64,000 nt of DNA from Seminavis robusta (Eukaryota > Bacillariophyta > Bacillariophyceae > Naviculales > Naviculaceae): positions 1-64,000 of the forward strand of contig CAICTM010000085.1 of assembly GCA_903772945.1 (NCBI GenBank), in the 5' to 3' direction. The translations under genes were made by a program, and so were the position numbers. Shown here in pieces: positions 1-12,387 of this stretch (positions within the stretch are counted from its first letter, which is position 1; every line of letters begins with the position of its first letter). The notes under the pieces were generated by a model. It was given only the letters and a program-made list of their open reading frames with translations. It was not told where the DNA came from and did no database searches.

Positions 1-254
1 ATATATACTTTCTTTGCTTTGAAAATGTATATATGCATCCATTCCTATCGCATCGATCATCTTGAAACAGTCACAAATCGGTTCAGCAAAACCTCAAACA
101 TCCCTCATCCTACCTAGCAGCCAACCCATCAGTCATCTCTCCTGCCCACGTGAGTACTTTCTATTTTACCTCCTTCTGTTTGACAATGTTTTTCCTTTCA
201 ACATTGCCACTCACCTTCCTCTTTTGGACTTCAAGTTTTCAGAACTCCTTACCC

Positions 255-1619
255 ATGTCTTCCCAAACACCCGACATCAACACACGTCGTCGCAATCGAA
301 CCCCTACTTCCGCGGGTATCAACAGCAAGAAGAAAAAGGCCGGCGGCAACAAAGCAAGAGATCCTTTCAACTCCTGTGAGTTCCACGCTGTAATTCCCAG
401 CAACCTCAAGGAAGACGAAGAGTACCCCTTCCCCGGAATGTTCCTCAAGTTCACAGGCTTTGTTTAAAATAAAGCTACCGGGTGTATGGTACAACCGACG
501 CAAAGACCACTCCGCAAACAGGCGTTAAACCCAAAGACAAGATGGCCTTTGTTCAAGCCCTCGCTGACAAGCACATGATCGAGTTGGTATTCAAATTGGT
601 GGATCCCGCTTCTGCTGATGGGAAAAAGCTCCTTATGTACGAGGCACCCAACGGTACTGCTAATGACCAAAGAGGCTTTGTTATATGTGCCCCAGAGGTG
701 AAGTTGACGAACAACTGGTGAACGTTTCTTACCCCAGATCCCAACCCCCAGAAATGGCCTTGAAGTGGTTCAATGAAACCTTTAAACCGGCCTACATGCA
801 ATACGTGTAGACCCGGCAAAGAAGGATGAACCCTACCTAGTTCTCGACGAACAGACAAGTGTACAAGGTCCATGACACCTGGAGTGAGCTGATCACCCAC
901 TCCGACATCATGACTCACCTTGTGACGATTCTTGGATCGATCAAGGCGAATACCGACACTGTATCCGAATTCCTCAAGGACGACAAGGGCCATGTGTACT
1001 CTATTTGGCCTCGTGGTCAACTCCCGGTTTCACGTCTTACGTCCGTTTATTTCACCGAAACAACCTGGATGCATCGGACTTCGGCGCATGCGGGCCATCA
1101 CTGGTGCCCGTGCAACATTATTACAAGCCACTACGCAGCACACCATCCCCCGCCCCCACCTCTACTCAACCAGTTCGCCTTCAAGCTGCCACACTGGCCC
1201 TTCCCCATGTTTTCCACTACCCCCGGCATGAACTTTGAGGCCTTCTTGGGAACTCTTCTCGAAAAGCACCAGCAGGAGAACGGTGGTAAGTCCTACGTCA
1301 TCCCGTATAAATCCCCCGTGCCCTCACTTTCAAATCCTCAATACTGGACTCCAATATTATTCGCAAACATTCCCAGTTCCAATGCAACCAAATACGTCAT
1401 CTCCCGTCCACCTGTTCCACGAACCACGTCGGCCAAAGTGTCACCTGCGAATAGTCAAATGATGACACTCCACATGGTATGAAGAAAGCTGCCGACTTGC
1501 TCACGATCCTATTACCGAATACCCCAGTACGACGAAGAGCGGGAAACAGAGGAAAAGAATATAGACACCAAGCTCCCAGCGGAAGCGAGCCAACCCTCCA
1601 CTTAACACACGTTGACTTC
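255..1619 (+). pseudogene. Degraded protein-coding gene with several frame breaks
   Basis: Coding-like sequence starts at ATG 255 (MSSQTPDINTRRRNRTP) and moves through all frames. Frame 3 runs to a TAA at 465. Frame 2 then resumes at about 482 with VYGTTDAKTTPQTGVKPKDK and continues to about 700. Another frame gives EVDEQLVNVSYPRSQPPEMA, ending in an in-frame TAG at 808. Further blocks (DEPYLVLDEQTSVYKVHDTW, then NFEAFLGTLLEKHQQENGG near 1229-1287) extend it. A GTAAGT at 1287 could be a donor of the ancestral gene. The blocks read as one soluble, Lys-rich protein without signal peptide or membrane segment. No known domain was recognised. At least three lesions argue for a dead copy, possibly of a multicopy family. 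Sequencing error is a less likely alternative because the lesions include an internal TAG as well as indels. Confidence 0.55.
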
Positions 1620-1740
1620 AAAATTGCAAAACCTAAACCCTAAATATAAGCCACATGATTCATTCGATTCTATTCACCATTATCCTGTATTAGTACACAA
1701 GTTAAACTAGTACTGGAAACGGAGACGACCCAGGGGGCAT

Positions 1741-2012
1741 ATGAATTCTATAGAATTAGAAAAAATAGAAGATGATTCTATAGAAACAAGAGAAAATTTA
1801 ATTGATTCAATAGAATATGATATGTGATTCTATAGAATATGATGTGTGATTCTATAGAATATGATTTCTACAGATTCCCACATACTTTGATTCTATAGAT
1901 TGATCTGATTCTATAGAATTCTAGTATACCTTCCTCAGGTATTCTATAGAATCAGACCATTCTACAGATTTTCCCCCATTCTATAGAATCATCTGATTCT
2001 GTAGACTTCTAG
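1741..2012. repeat. Array of ATTCTATAGAAT palindromes
   Basis: The 12-base palindrome ATTCTATAGAAT occurs perfectly about six times (near 1745, 1827, 1849, 1907, 1941 and 1979). Five or so one- or two-base variants lie between them (for example near 1774, 1803, 1889, 1960 and 1994). Spacing is irregular (15-60 bp), so this is not a simple tandem repeat. The word also occurs singly as CCATAGAATCT near 2851 and 3070. Confidence 0.85.
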
Positions 2013-2724
2013 TAACAATTCCAGCAGCTGACACTGGTGTGTGCAAATAGACTAGCATAATACACTTTGCCAACTTCTTTTAAAAAGCCAAGAACCATAC
2101 GGGTACTCCAGCTAGCCAGAGCCAGTACTGGAAGCAAGTTATAAGAAGCCGCTGCTGCCAAGTGGCAGAACAGGCAGTTGGAAGGGGGAAGCTGAAGCCT
2201 CAACTGTTCCTCAAGATTTCCTTGCAGGTTCCTTTAACAACTTTTGCCAGCTCGTCAACAAAATGCTACTCTAGAAGCTACTCCAGGGCTCGATAAATGC
2301 CGTAGGTATGCCCTACATTGTCTTTTGAGGCTATGCCAATGAACTGAGTGCATTACCATAGTACTCAGAGTGACTCATTTAGAGAAGCTGTCGGTGAACT
2401 CAGAGTCCAACTGAGTACTCAAGTCCATTCCTTTGGAAAAAATGTGTTTTCTTACTCGGCCTACGATAAATGCAGTCAAACCTGCTCATAAGAACCTATA
2501 TTGTTTTCAGCACTATCGGTATCTTTCCGGTCCATGTAGCTACATGTACTGAGTTGAACTTAGATGAAAACCTTTGAAACTCTGGGTACGGTACCACTAC
2601 CGAGAATTTTGCTAGTAGTACATGTACTGTAGCTGGCATATGCCATAACCCGCAAGAAAGCTGCTGCTAGTAGAATTGATGCACCAAAAAACAGAGTACA
2701 ATTGAATCAATTTATCATTTTAAA
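2013..2724. other. Gene-free spacer
   Basis: No open frame with protein-like composition and no RNA gene is visible. The stretch holds scattered TACATGTA and AGTACT words typical of the window's spacers. Confidence 0.5.
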
Positions 2725-3100
2725 ATTAACTGCTCAATTTGAAAGTGTTCCGCCAAGATTTCCCCTGGTCCATCATCCAAGTAGGGTCAGAAAATCTGCA
2801 TTGGTTACTGAGATCTTCTACCCAGGCAGGCTAATGGACAGCTCCAAGATTCCATAGAATCTAATGATCAAGGTATACAGACATTAACTGCTCAATTTGA
2901 AAGTGTTCCGCCAAGATTTCCCCTCGTCCATCATCCAAGTAGGGTCAGAAAATCTGCATTGGTTACTGAGATCTTCTACCCAGGCAGGCTCATCTGCAAA
3001 TGAGACCAAGTTTATTTTATTAAAAACAAGAAACATGTAAGGTAGGGGTAATGGACAGTTCCAAGATTCCATAGAATCTAATGATCAAGGTATACAGACA
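2725..3100. repeat. Tandem duplication of a ~158 bp unit, with a ~60 bp indel
   Basis: Copy 1 (2725-2882) and copy 2 (2883-3100) share near-identical sequence from ATTAACTGCTCAATTTG to GGTATACAGACA. Copy 2 carries about 60 extra bases between 2991 and 3050 that are absent from copy 1. Only a few substitutions separate the copies, so the event is recent. Confidence 0.9.
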
Positions 3101-3882
3101 TAGATCACTATTGGAATGATTTGGCTCAAACAGAAATTTGGCCTTTCAATTACTTAACGAACAATGGGTGTTTAAATCATTCACCTTGTACATTTAGTGA
3201 CACCGAATGGGAACTCAAGATTTCTTTTCTGCCGTTATGTCTATTTTTGAGCAATGTGTCTTACCTACCGTACATGTACAGCATTACACCGTAAGCAACC
3301 CTGCAACCTTTCCTGTCAAATTTGCTGTGGAGTGCAATGGTCACCAGCCACGTCACTTCTAGTACCTCCAACAGCGAACAGAGCATGTTTACTGCCTTGG
3401 CTGGAGAACCCACACACCACAATAGCCACACTGCACCTCAAGCAATCCACCACACAAATCGCTGTAGCCATCTTCCTGAAAATCCAGTTTCGCAACCCGT
3501 CCTGTGCGGGCTCCACGGTGCGGTCTACAGTACGGTATTGTAAGGTTCTAAAGCGGCTGTAACTGCCAAGAAGTTAGTAAGTGTGCCCACTGGCAACGTT
3601 TAGTTATTACATACTCAAGGTGGTCTGACATTTGTCAACTTACTTGACACAGATGCGGTCAAGGTGAAACTTGGAACAATCAAGATCATTCCCCATCATC
3701 GGACCAGCTGATTCCTACTTGGAGCACTTGTTCCTTTGATAGAGCGCATTCTTTGATCTCTTGCTCGTTCTCTGGACTATTGTTCACTCTTCGCGCCATC
3801 TCGCTCTTTGGATCGCAAAGCATTGCAGAGATTGGTTCATTGAGCATTGTGCTTGGTTTGCTTCCCCCACCAGCCGGAAGTC
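3101..3882. other. Spacer and probable 5' flank of the next gene
   Basis: No convincing coding potential is present. It contains TACATGTA near 3267 and presumably the promoter of the gene at 3883. No TATA-like element could be assigned with confidence. Confidence 0.4.
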
Positions 3883-5627
3883 ATGGATCCCTTCGACCGA
3901 TTTCTCCAAGCCCTGCAAGACAACTGGCGGTTTTCGAGGGCCAACGTTGCTGTTGATTTGAATCCTGACAGTGGAGCGGATGAAAGTGAAAAAGAAGGGC
4001 AAGAGAGAGGTGATGTGGGTGGCGGTGACCATGGAGGTGTGGCCCTGCCGGTAGATGATGTGGAAGATTCTACTGTTGGCGACGAAGCAGCAGTGACCAT
4101 GGTTCCCCCAGAAGAAGACAAGGACACTAATGCGGCTGCTGCAGGCAACGAGAGGGAAGGACCGGAAAGATCACTCGTCAATGATCCTGGTAACCTCCGT
4201 TTCACGCCGTTAGAAATGGTTCTGATGGCAAGAGCGAATTTGGAAACAGTGAGGACGTTCCATCGGTTGCATCCTCCTGCCTTGACGCAGCATGTCTTTT
4301 GGAACGTTTGTCGCTGTGGAGCTCCAGAAGGTGTCCTGTCGTACCTGGCCGAATCGGCTCCTCACTTGGTGGGAGTGCCAACAGGTGACGGGTGGTTCCC
4401 TGTTGCTCTCGCCATGGTGCAAGGCAGGCACAGTGACCTTGATGTCCGCACCCTTGCAAACGTTAACCCCGCAGGCCTTTGTTCCAACCTGTATGTCGAA
4501 AAGAATGCTCTCAAGGGTGTATTGCGCTGCAGGAGATGGAATCGAGGCCTGATTCAGCACCTCTTTCAGCTCAGTCCCATGTGTTATGACCAGTCTTTGC
4601 GGTTTCCTGGTAATGTGTTGGAAGAGGACGAAGATGATGATGTGCGCATTGAGGGCCAAGTCGTTGCTCCTGTAAGGCCGGTCAACAAGAACAATCCTTT
4701 GAACCGTTTGTTTCTGGATATGGATTGTGCTCATGGGATGGTACCCATGCTATTACGTTGTGTGAAGTTTCACAATTATTGCCAGAAGTGGCAGAGCAAT
4801 GCCTTTATCGAGGTTATGCACAACCTAATGGCAAGCCCAAAGCTTCGGGAGATAATCACTTGCGTTCCCAACACTATGGAATTCACATCCAACCAGCAGT
4901 GGTTTCGAACTCCTCAGTTCAAATCGTTGGCATCCCGCTCCAAGGTTCAGCATTTGCAGATATGGGATGGGGTGGATAATGCATGTTCCCACAGCTTGCT
5001 GAAAGACTGTGCGTTGAATTTGCAATATATCTTGTGAAACTCAAAATAGGCATCATCAGAAATCTCCAGTGGACTGGCCAAATAATTTGTGAGCTGCTCC
5101 TGAGAGACTATCCACGGGCCACGTTGAGAGAGCTTGATATTTGTGCCGCCCGAATTCTCATAGGAACTCTCTACCCAGTCCTGAATGCCCTGGCTGGAAA
5201 CAAGAGCCTCAAAGCATTTGAGTATGAAGGAGAAACCAATGTAGGGCCGTACCAAGAGTATCTTGGTGGGGTTCTCCGGTGCGCCAACACAACCCTCACA
5301 CACATCAGATTCAACACATTCGAGACTACAGAGAGCGCCAGCAGTGATCCTCTCTGGTTCTTCTGTGCGGCCAATACGGCAGGGAGGAGGAGAGTTCAAG
5401 ATGACCAGATCCTGGAACTTGATGATTTTGTTGGAGTCCTTCGTAAAGCTGGCAGAGCCAGCACTGAACTGGATGTCGTAAACACACTGTATGGACTTCT
5501 CCATGTTTCACCAGAGCGATGGAGTTCACCCTCTTGGCGCCGACAGCCTAGCCGGAATCGAAAACGCAGCCACGGGGCCATCGAGAATCCCCAGAAAGAT
5601 CTTGCTCCCTTCAGGCACTGCAATTGA
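3883..5627 (+). CDS. Ankyrin/LRR-like protein with a frame break
   Basis: The start chosen is ATG 3883 (MDPFDRFLQALQDNW); an ATG 36 bases upstream lies in the same frame. The first frame runs to TGA at 5035-5037. The N-terminus is acidic and disordered to about residue 95. Helical ankyrin-like segments follow (TPLEMVLMARANLETVRTF, ALTQHVFWNVCRCGAPEGVL), then Leu-rich segments (SRSKVQHLQIWDG). Coding then resumes in another frame from about 4983 to 5627 with LRELDIC, LNALAGNKSLKAFEYEG and ANTTLTHIRFNTFE, which are LRR-like, and closes with LDVVNTLYGLLHVSPERW. A GT-AG pair at 4972-4994 would restore frame but is only 23 bp, too short for a normal intron, so an indel is more likely. It belongs to a type of large ankyrin/LRR family seen in diatoms; function is unknown. 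It may be a recent pseudogene. Confidence 0.6.
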
Positions 5628-8130
5628 TCTCTAAGCAAAGCCTATTATGTCCATCTGTGGTGTGCTCTTCCTCTTCTATTGTCCAGGCCAATGTCCGGCA
5701 TTTGCCTTGACATCCGCCGACAAGATTTGAGGAAGAGAGCACTGGTACTTCGTATACATGCCGTTGTCCACATTGAAATAGAAAATGGGATGTGCGGCAT
5801 GATGAGTGACGACTCGAGTCGAGGCAGCATGTCCGTGGTATATCTCTACAGCTAGAGGAACCACTGGCAGCAGCTTCGACTCGAGTATGCTAGCTAGCGG
5901 ACTGATCGTAGAAAGCACGTCGTTTTGATACTTTTCTTCTTTCTGTACTGAGCCACCCTTGGAATCGTCAAGTGTGCGAGGACAGCTTCCAAAGATGGCT
6001 TCCTGGGTCCACTTACTTTACGGCTCCATTCCCCTGAGACAAAATAAACCACCGCAAGATGTCGCCCAGCGCCAGTTTGCGACAGGACTTCTTGGTGGAG
6101 ACTGTTGGGGACTATTTCCTCGAGCGGAGTTCGCGGCTGGTGTAATGGTTCAGCCGGCCAATCGGGCGAACAGATGCAGGTTGCCTTGAGCGGATTGGCT
6201 GCTTCCTATATCTTGCTTAGGCGAACAAGAAGCTGCTTCCTGTGTAGCAGGGCCATCATTAGGCTTGCCAGGCTCCCTGAAAGATACCCCTCTGAAGATG
6301 CTCCTCCACAGAAGCTCACAATACTGGTGAAGCAACAATCAGACAGCAATCTAGACTAGTATCAACCAAGTTATCAGTGACAATGAGTGGCCTATTGCCA
6401 TATCTCGCTACGACTGGTGGCATGGTTGTCCGCATTTGATTCAAGGAACAGAAGGGGAGTCGCTCTACAACAAACTTTCACATGGACCGAGAAGTGCCAC
6501 TCGAGTCGGTTATCCCTAGAGTGCTGGTTGCAATGCTTTTGCGGTTGCTTTTGCCGTGCTTTTGGGTAGCGGCGCTGTTTCAAGACACCATCCAGGAAGC
6601 CCAACAGGGAAAGTCACAACTTGCCCCGAATGGTGCGGAAGCTAACACGCATGGATGGACGGCACCTTCGCCGCTATCTATGACTTGTCCAATTCTCTAT
6701 GCTTGTCTAGCCAACATAGGATTTTTCGGCCAGTCCGCTGCGCAAGAACGCAGAGGCCATGCCAGGCATGCAGCGTTGTTATACAATGTACCGGAAGGGT
6801 GCTTCGGGGCAAAACGAGCCTTGACTTCACGTGAATCCAATCGGAATGTTGGATCTGGGCCTGTGTTTTGTCCTGTGTTTTGTCGTGACTTAAGGCAAGG
6901 GGATTGACGGCCCATGTGCAGCTCCAATTTAAGATCATGGGGGCATGGTGATGGTTCTGGTGCCGATTCGATTCAGGACAGGAGTGGGGGCATGGTGTTG
7001 ACCCAGGAGGTGCGGATGCATACCGGTAGGTCCTGTTGTCGGGCCGTGAATTGGTTTTGGATCAGCCCGGACGCATGCAGACTCCTCCGATTGCAACATA
7101 AAACGGGGATTTTCAACTCGCTCTACATATTTGTTGAGCCCTTCTTGACGCCTCTGGCTGGCAAGCTAGCTGCCATATGTGTTTCAGCTGGACGAAATGT
7201 ATCCCGGACCGGTGCAATAAGAGATTTTTCTTCGCCGCGGAAGTGATTGAATCATTCCTACCAAAGTGCATCGGTACACATGCTCGACTTCAAAACAAAC
7301 CACCATCCACGCACCGTAGAAAACTGGAGACTGCCGAATTGAAGGGATGCTTGAACTTGCATCTGTTTTTGAAGTGTTTGCAACATCCAGTACGGTACTG
7401 ATTCCAATGCCGACGGTACTACTAAACAAGAACTGCCTCGGGCAACTGATGTTTCAACCCAAGAATCTCCAACCTCTTCTCGATTCTTCCGCCGATCGTA
7501 CTACACTTTAACCTTCTGATCCTCTTGCCGGTACTGTACCTCATCCTTCTGGTGGTGATGCACCTCGACCTGAAGCTGCCTCTGAACCTCGTGGTCATGT
7601 CAAACGGATGAAGCAGCCAGTGGGCAATGGAAAAGCCAATGCCTGGCTCCAAAACTCACCAAGACTTTTGGGTATTAACGGTCGAAACATTTTTCTGTCT
7701 CTACATTGGAATCAAAGTATCCATACTCAACCATGCTAAAACAGAATCCATCTCCTCTCCTGTGCTTGAACTCACTTTGGATCAATGCCACGCACGCATT
7801 GGAGGAAAGATTGACGAGAATACAATGTCGCCAACGCGACTTGGAAATTGGAAAGGTACCGATGCACCACCCTGTGCATCTTTTTGATGTCTGTATGGTA
7901 TGTGCCCTGGGAAATGATGCTGCCACTGTCACCACTGTCAGAAAGTGTATTGTTGCACTGAGATAGAGGTGCAGTGGGAAGAGGCGCTCGCCACCACCAA
8001 AAGTGCCCTTCGAGCTGCTCAAGACCGGAATTGCCGAAAAGACCCAAAACGTAGAAATTTCACAGAATACTGGAAAGACCAATAGAGGAATTGGCCGATT
8101 GGCCGATTCTGCCATATTGTACACCATTAC
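5628..8130. other. Gene-free spacer
   Basis: Short open frames here lack protein-like composition or start context. One minus-strand frame (5676-5918) is more protein-like than the rest and is discussed in the findings. Nothing else was recognised. Confidence 0.4.
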
Positions 8131-8600
8131 CTTGTTATTAAGATATCTCTAAGTTCGCCTGAACCCTGAAGCCATCTTAGCAAGCACTCAAATATCTGTA
8201 CTGAGAATCTTCTTAGCATTTTGTTTAAATTCAGGGTGCAAAGGCAACATCTTAGCTTTCTTGCCATTTCTATTGATCATACTAGTAGTATGGTACATAG
8301 CAACATTTATACTCTGCTTCGCACCTTATTAAACATACCCCTTGTGTGAAGAGAGGAAAGAGCAGTGTATCATCTGCCGGAGGCAAAATTTTTGACTTTT
8401 GGCACCTGTTTGCAAGGCATTTTGCTGTAGAAAATTGTCATTGTATCATCTGTCAATCTCTTATGTGCCCAAGGGATAGTGCTTGCTGGGTATCTTAGCT
8501 CTAGTGCAGATCTGAGTGCCTAAATATCTTAACATTCTAGCAAAACTCAGCACTCAACATCTTATCTCGGACTATCTTAATATCAAGGGAGGAGTGTAAG
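8131..8600. repeat. Spacer with recurrent ATCTTA words
   Basis: ATCTTAGC, ATCTTAAC and close variants recur about eight times (near 8171, 8210, 8249, 8487, 8525, 8559, 8574). They are interspersed with AATATCT. There is no coding frame. Confidence 0.4.
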
Positions 8601-8799
8601 CGTTTTCTAAAAGAGAGTTTCAAGAAATCTGTAGAAATAGAAACAGTTTGTGTAATTTGCACCTTTATGCATGACTCAAAACTCCCGATATCAAGTGGAA
8701 CCCCATGGTTCTCTGTGTGAGTGTGGGGAGTGTGCAGTGTGCAGGTCCAGATGCAGGGACAAGAATCTTGTGGGTCTGTCGATGCAATGATGCAACAGT

Positions 8800-8965
8800 G
8801 ATCGATCTTGGTGCCTCCTGGGGCAGGTCAAGGGCCCTCCTGGGGCAGGCCAAGGGTGTCCGGGATGATTGGTCAGCCATTGGCCAGGGTTGGTCTTGGT
8901 GGCGAGGAGCTCGGCGTTGGTGGTCCGACTCTTGGTGGGGTTCCCCACCAGAGTTGGTCCAGGAG
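8800..8965. repeat. G-rich imperfect direct repeats
   Basis: The unit CCTGGGGCAGG(T/C)CAAGGG occurs twice, around 8817-8855. Related GGT/CCAGG-rich sequence extends to about 8960. The open frames across it are by-products of the GC-rich repeat. Confidence 0.5.
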
Positions 8966-11005
8966 CAAGGGAAAGAGTGAGGGGCTGGTACGAACCTGGT
9001 ACTGTAGCTACTACAGGTTACATACAACACCTTCAATTTGCTCAGGCAGCCTTTTGGATCCATTCGCAATTTTCAACTCATCCATCTTCCTCACCCGATT
9101 GGAATCGAATCATTGTACTAGCTACTACGATTGTAGCTGGTAGAAGCCAGGAAACTGGCTTGCTAGCTTGGAGCGAACTCAGCACCTGCCGATAGCTAGT
9201 AGCTATTACTCTACCCCACGCAGACGCACGAGCTAGCTATAGCTCAAACTACTGAGGCTTGTTGAAGTCACTATCGCGGCCAGTGGTGAGGAGGTGATTG
9301 GCCACCTGGCTTTCGAAACCACCGGGCGTTCTCGTTCCTCCATGAACTGCTCGCTCTTTCTCCGTGAACCGCTCCCATTCTACCAAACGGAGAAAGGGTG
9401 AATTATGTGCATGTTCGTAATCAGTTGCTTGCTTTTTTTTTTTGGCCTCCTTGTCTGTACATCATCGTGACTGTTTGCATTCCTCGAGACTCGATGAATG
9501 TTGGCTGCCGACTGCCGACAACCACTCTCTGATGTTTCGTTGAGCTTTCGGTTTGGGGAATGGCTGCCTTCAGCAACTGAAGCTGCGACTAAGTTATAGT
9601 AGCCTGAGGGGCGGCGGCAAAAACACGGCAACTACTGTACATGCAAGGGACTCCGTGGTTGCTTCAGCTGCATTCTCTACCTGCGGCCGCTAGCTACATG
9701 TAGCACTTTACTAAAACAAGAAGACACTAGCTAGCTAGTAGCTATCACGGTTGTCCTGAGGTTGGAAGCTGGCTTTGCACCATTGAGCAGCCTAATTCGG
9801 TCCAGAATGATTTTGCTTGATTTGCAACATCAGCCACACACTCACTTGCCACCACATCATCGAGCTAAGATTGCAAGCAGAATGCTCGAACTACGCATTC
9901 GGTACATAGCTTATTGCTTATTGCATGCTGAAAAAAGGCTTGAAATAATGGTTGATGAGTTCCTTTCCTGTTGCACCACGTCCGCGTACATGAGACTAGA
10001 GGTATCCGTGCCAGTCTTCGGTCCATGAGCTGGTCCATGATACGATGTGGGTTGTGGGCCGAAGTCTATACCAGTGGGGAGATGTTTACCGGTGAGTCCA
10101 TAGAAGACGAGGTATTTTTACATACGCAAATTGCTTTTGTTTTACTCCACCTACAGTTCCGTCGCACCACGGTTGATGAATTGAACATTCTGGCGTACAT
10201 GTCTATAAGTCCGGATTCAAGCTAAAAGCATTTCCAGCCAACTGGTGATGGTATCTGTTGGTGTTCTCTATGTCCTGCTTTCAGAGTTATTGAATCATCA
10301 GAAGCAACCCAATACTGCCAATAACTCATTCTCGATCGATAGAATTGGCTCCTTTCTGTTCTGATTCAACATCGAGCACGTCATCTACAGTGTTTGCATA
10401 CTGGAGTAGTTCTGGTGTACTATCATGTGTTACCCTTATCTCTGCAGTTACAGGATGAATAAGGACCTTTTTGTCCAAGAATGACTGTTTCTGGCAGAAC
10501 TTGAAGTTCAGAGGCTAGTTCAGAGGTGAATGTAGTCATTGTAGTCTTGGACGAACACGAAAGTCGTCTTACACATTATGTACTACTAGTACGGTACCAG
10601 CTGTGATGTACCAGCTGCGTAGACTAGTTAGGAATTTTACTGTAAGAGCTCAGTAACTGATGTACATATTATTATGTAGTACCAGAACTGCGTACTTGGA
10701 GACTTGGACAGCTCGTGGACTTCAATATCAGGAGTTCGCTGACACGGTTCTCAACAGGTGAGTGACCGAAGGGTGTCTTACGGTAGCAAACTGGCGAACG
10801 GCGAACTGGTATCTACAGTTGCCGCTTACAGTACAGCAATGAGCTCAGCAATGCGACCGAGCTCTGCCATCCAGTCAGAATACCACTTCAATCGATTTTT
10901 CATCCACTTCAAATCTTCTCACAATTCTCAACTCGAGCAACACAAAAAGCCTCCAACACAAAAAGCAACACACAAGTTTTATTTTAAAAACACACAACCA
11001 TCACA
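8966..11005. other. Gene-free spacer
   Basis: No recognisable gene. It is rich in CTAGCTAGC and TACATGTA words (for example 9170-9240 and 9690-9745). The last 150 bases are A-rich and form the 5' flank of the gene at 11006. Confidence 0.4.
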
Positions 11006-11461
11006 ATGAAGTTTGGACTTTTCAACAAGAACAAGAGTACCTCCATGGACCAAAGCAGCGCCCGCATGGACGCGAGCAATGACAGCTCCCAACTCAAGCT
11101 GCGCCGCAACATGAGCAAGGACAGCAAGGACATTCACGAAAGCAAGATGAAGAAGCGATCTGCTTCCAAGAAAATGCGAGGAAAGCGTGGCAAAAGCAGT
11201 CCTCAGATCATGGGTCTCATGTCGGAAATGAACCCTGACCTTGTCATGGACATGATGCAAGAAATGACATTTGTCGATGGCCACAAGGCGGGCAAGTACT
11301 GGGATCGCATGAAGAGGGACGAAACCGATCATGTCGCGTATGTGAATGCGGATGCGGCACAAGAATACTGGAATCGTCTCAAAATGGGATGCACGGCCGA
11401 AGACGACGAAGACCAAGAAGGAGCGCCCATTGGCGAAATTTGCTTCCCCAATGCTGCCTAA
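11006..11461 (+). CDS. Small basic hypothetical protein (151 aa)
   Basis: A single-exon frame from ATG 11006, in the good context CACAATGAAG after an A-rich leader, to TAA 11461. Residues 1-70 are Lys/Ser/Arg-rich (KKRSASKKMRGKRGKSS) and probably disordered. Residues 71-90 are a Met-rich amphipathic segment (MNPDLVMDMMQEM). Two related motifs follow, AGKYWDRMKRDE and AQEYWNRLKMG, giving an internal repeat of about 30 residues with consensus A-x-x-YW-x-R-x-K. The tail is acidic. No signal peptide or membrane segment is present. The even composition and absence of competing frames support a real gene. Function is unknown. Confidence 0.7.
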   Translation: MKFGLFNKNKSTSMDQSSARMDASNDSSQLKLRRNMSKDSKDIHESKMKKRSASKKMRGKRGKSSPQIMGLMSEMNPDLVMDMMQEMTFVDGHKAGKYWDRMKRDETDHVAYVNADAAQEYWNRLKMGCTAEDDEDQEGAPIGEICFPNAA

Positions 11462-12035
11462 GCTAGCTACAAGGCAGCGCAGCCAGCACCTCCCCAATGT
11501 TTGTACCATTACACATGCCCGTCTTGAAGAAACTTCCCTTGCTTCCAGCCTTCAGCACGGTCATCCCATACATTTATAGAACACAGTAACTGATGATAGA
11601 GAACTACATGTTGAGTCAATGAAAGATTGTTTTAAGGTACCATGGTACTGCTTACGAGTAGCTAGTGCCCTTCATAGTTCTTCACGCGCTCGTTTTCAGG
11701 AGCTGTCCAAAAAGTAAGTGATCCGCTGATTGGCTCCAGGAGCTTCCTCGACTTCAAAGTGCTTTATGGACTACAGCCACTGTGGACGGAAAACCCTTCT
11801 TGACTTCAGCTGGAAGTACACTCACTGCAGAGAGATGAGCTTGACAACAGGCAGCAAGCGCAGAGCTGCCTCGCTCCTCCCTTTGATGCGTGGTTGCTTT
11901 GTGCAGCCAGCAAAAAGGAGGACCCGGGCTGATACGTTCCCCCCATCAGCACAGCGATGCTCATGACATGTCATGTGCTTCCTGCCTGACAAGCAATCTG
12001 ACCTTGCCCATGCTCAGAAGGAGGACTTTCACCAC
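11462..12035. repeat. Diverged segmental duplication, copy 1
   Basis: It begins immediately after the stop codon at 11461. Shared blocks with copy 2 appear in the same order: AGCTACAAG, ACATGTTGAGTCAATGAAAG, GCTCGTTTTCAG, GCTGTCCAAAAAGT, GCTGGAAGTA and TGTGCTTCCTG. Many substitutions and indels separate the copies. Confidence 0.75.
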
Positions 12036-12387
12036 TTCAGGTGGCCAAAAGCGAACCCATACCATGGCAACCAACGGAACAACTAACTAAAGAAAAGAAA
12101 CGATACTCCGTACCAGTTGGTACCCACTACTCAGAGTATAGACCCTCGAGACTTGTTTGGCCTTGTGGAGCCACTTCTTGCTTCTTTGTTTGAACGTTGG
12201 AGCGAGTGCAAAGGTGGATATTCTTGATCGTGATGTTTCTGCTTTCACGACGCACAGCCTGGTTCCTCTCTTTGATGCAGAGCGAGCGAGCTATTCGAGC
12301 TTCTACGGGGCTGTTCATGGGTCCTTGTGCTGGAGAGATCTCATGCTGGCCGCCATGGACAGGCTATTACTTAGCTGCTTTCCTCCC

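Noticed and set aside
6135-6195. tRNA-like D-arm sequence (GGTGTAATGGTTCAGC)
   Set aside because: No matching acceptor stem, anticodon arm or GTTCGA-type T-loop follows.
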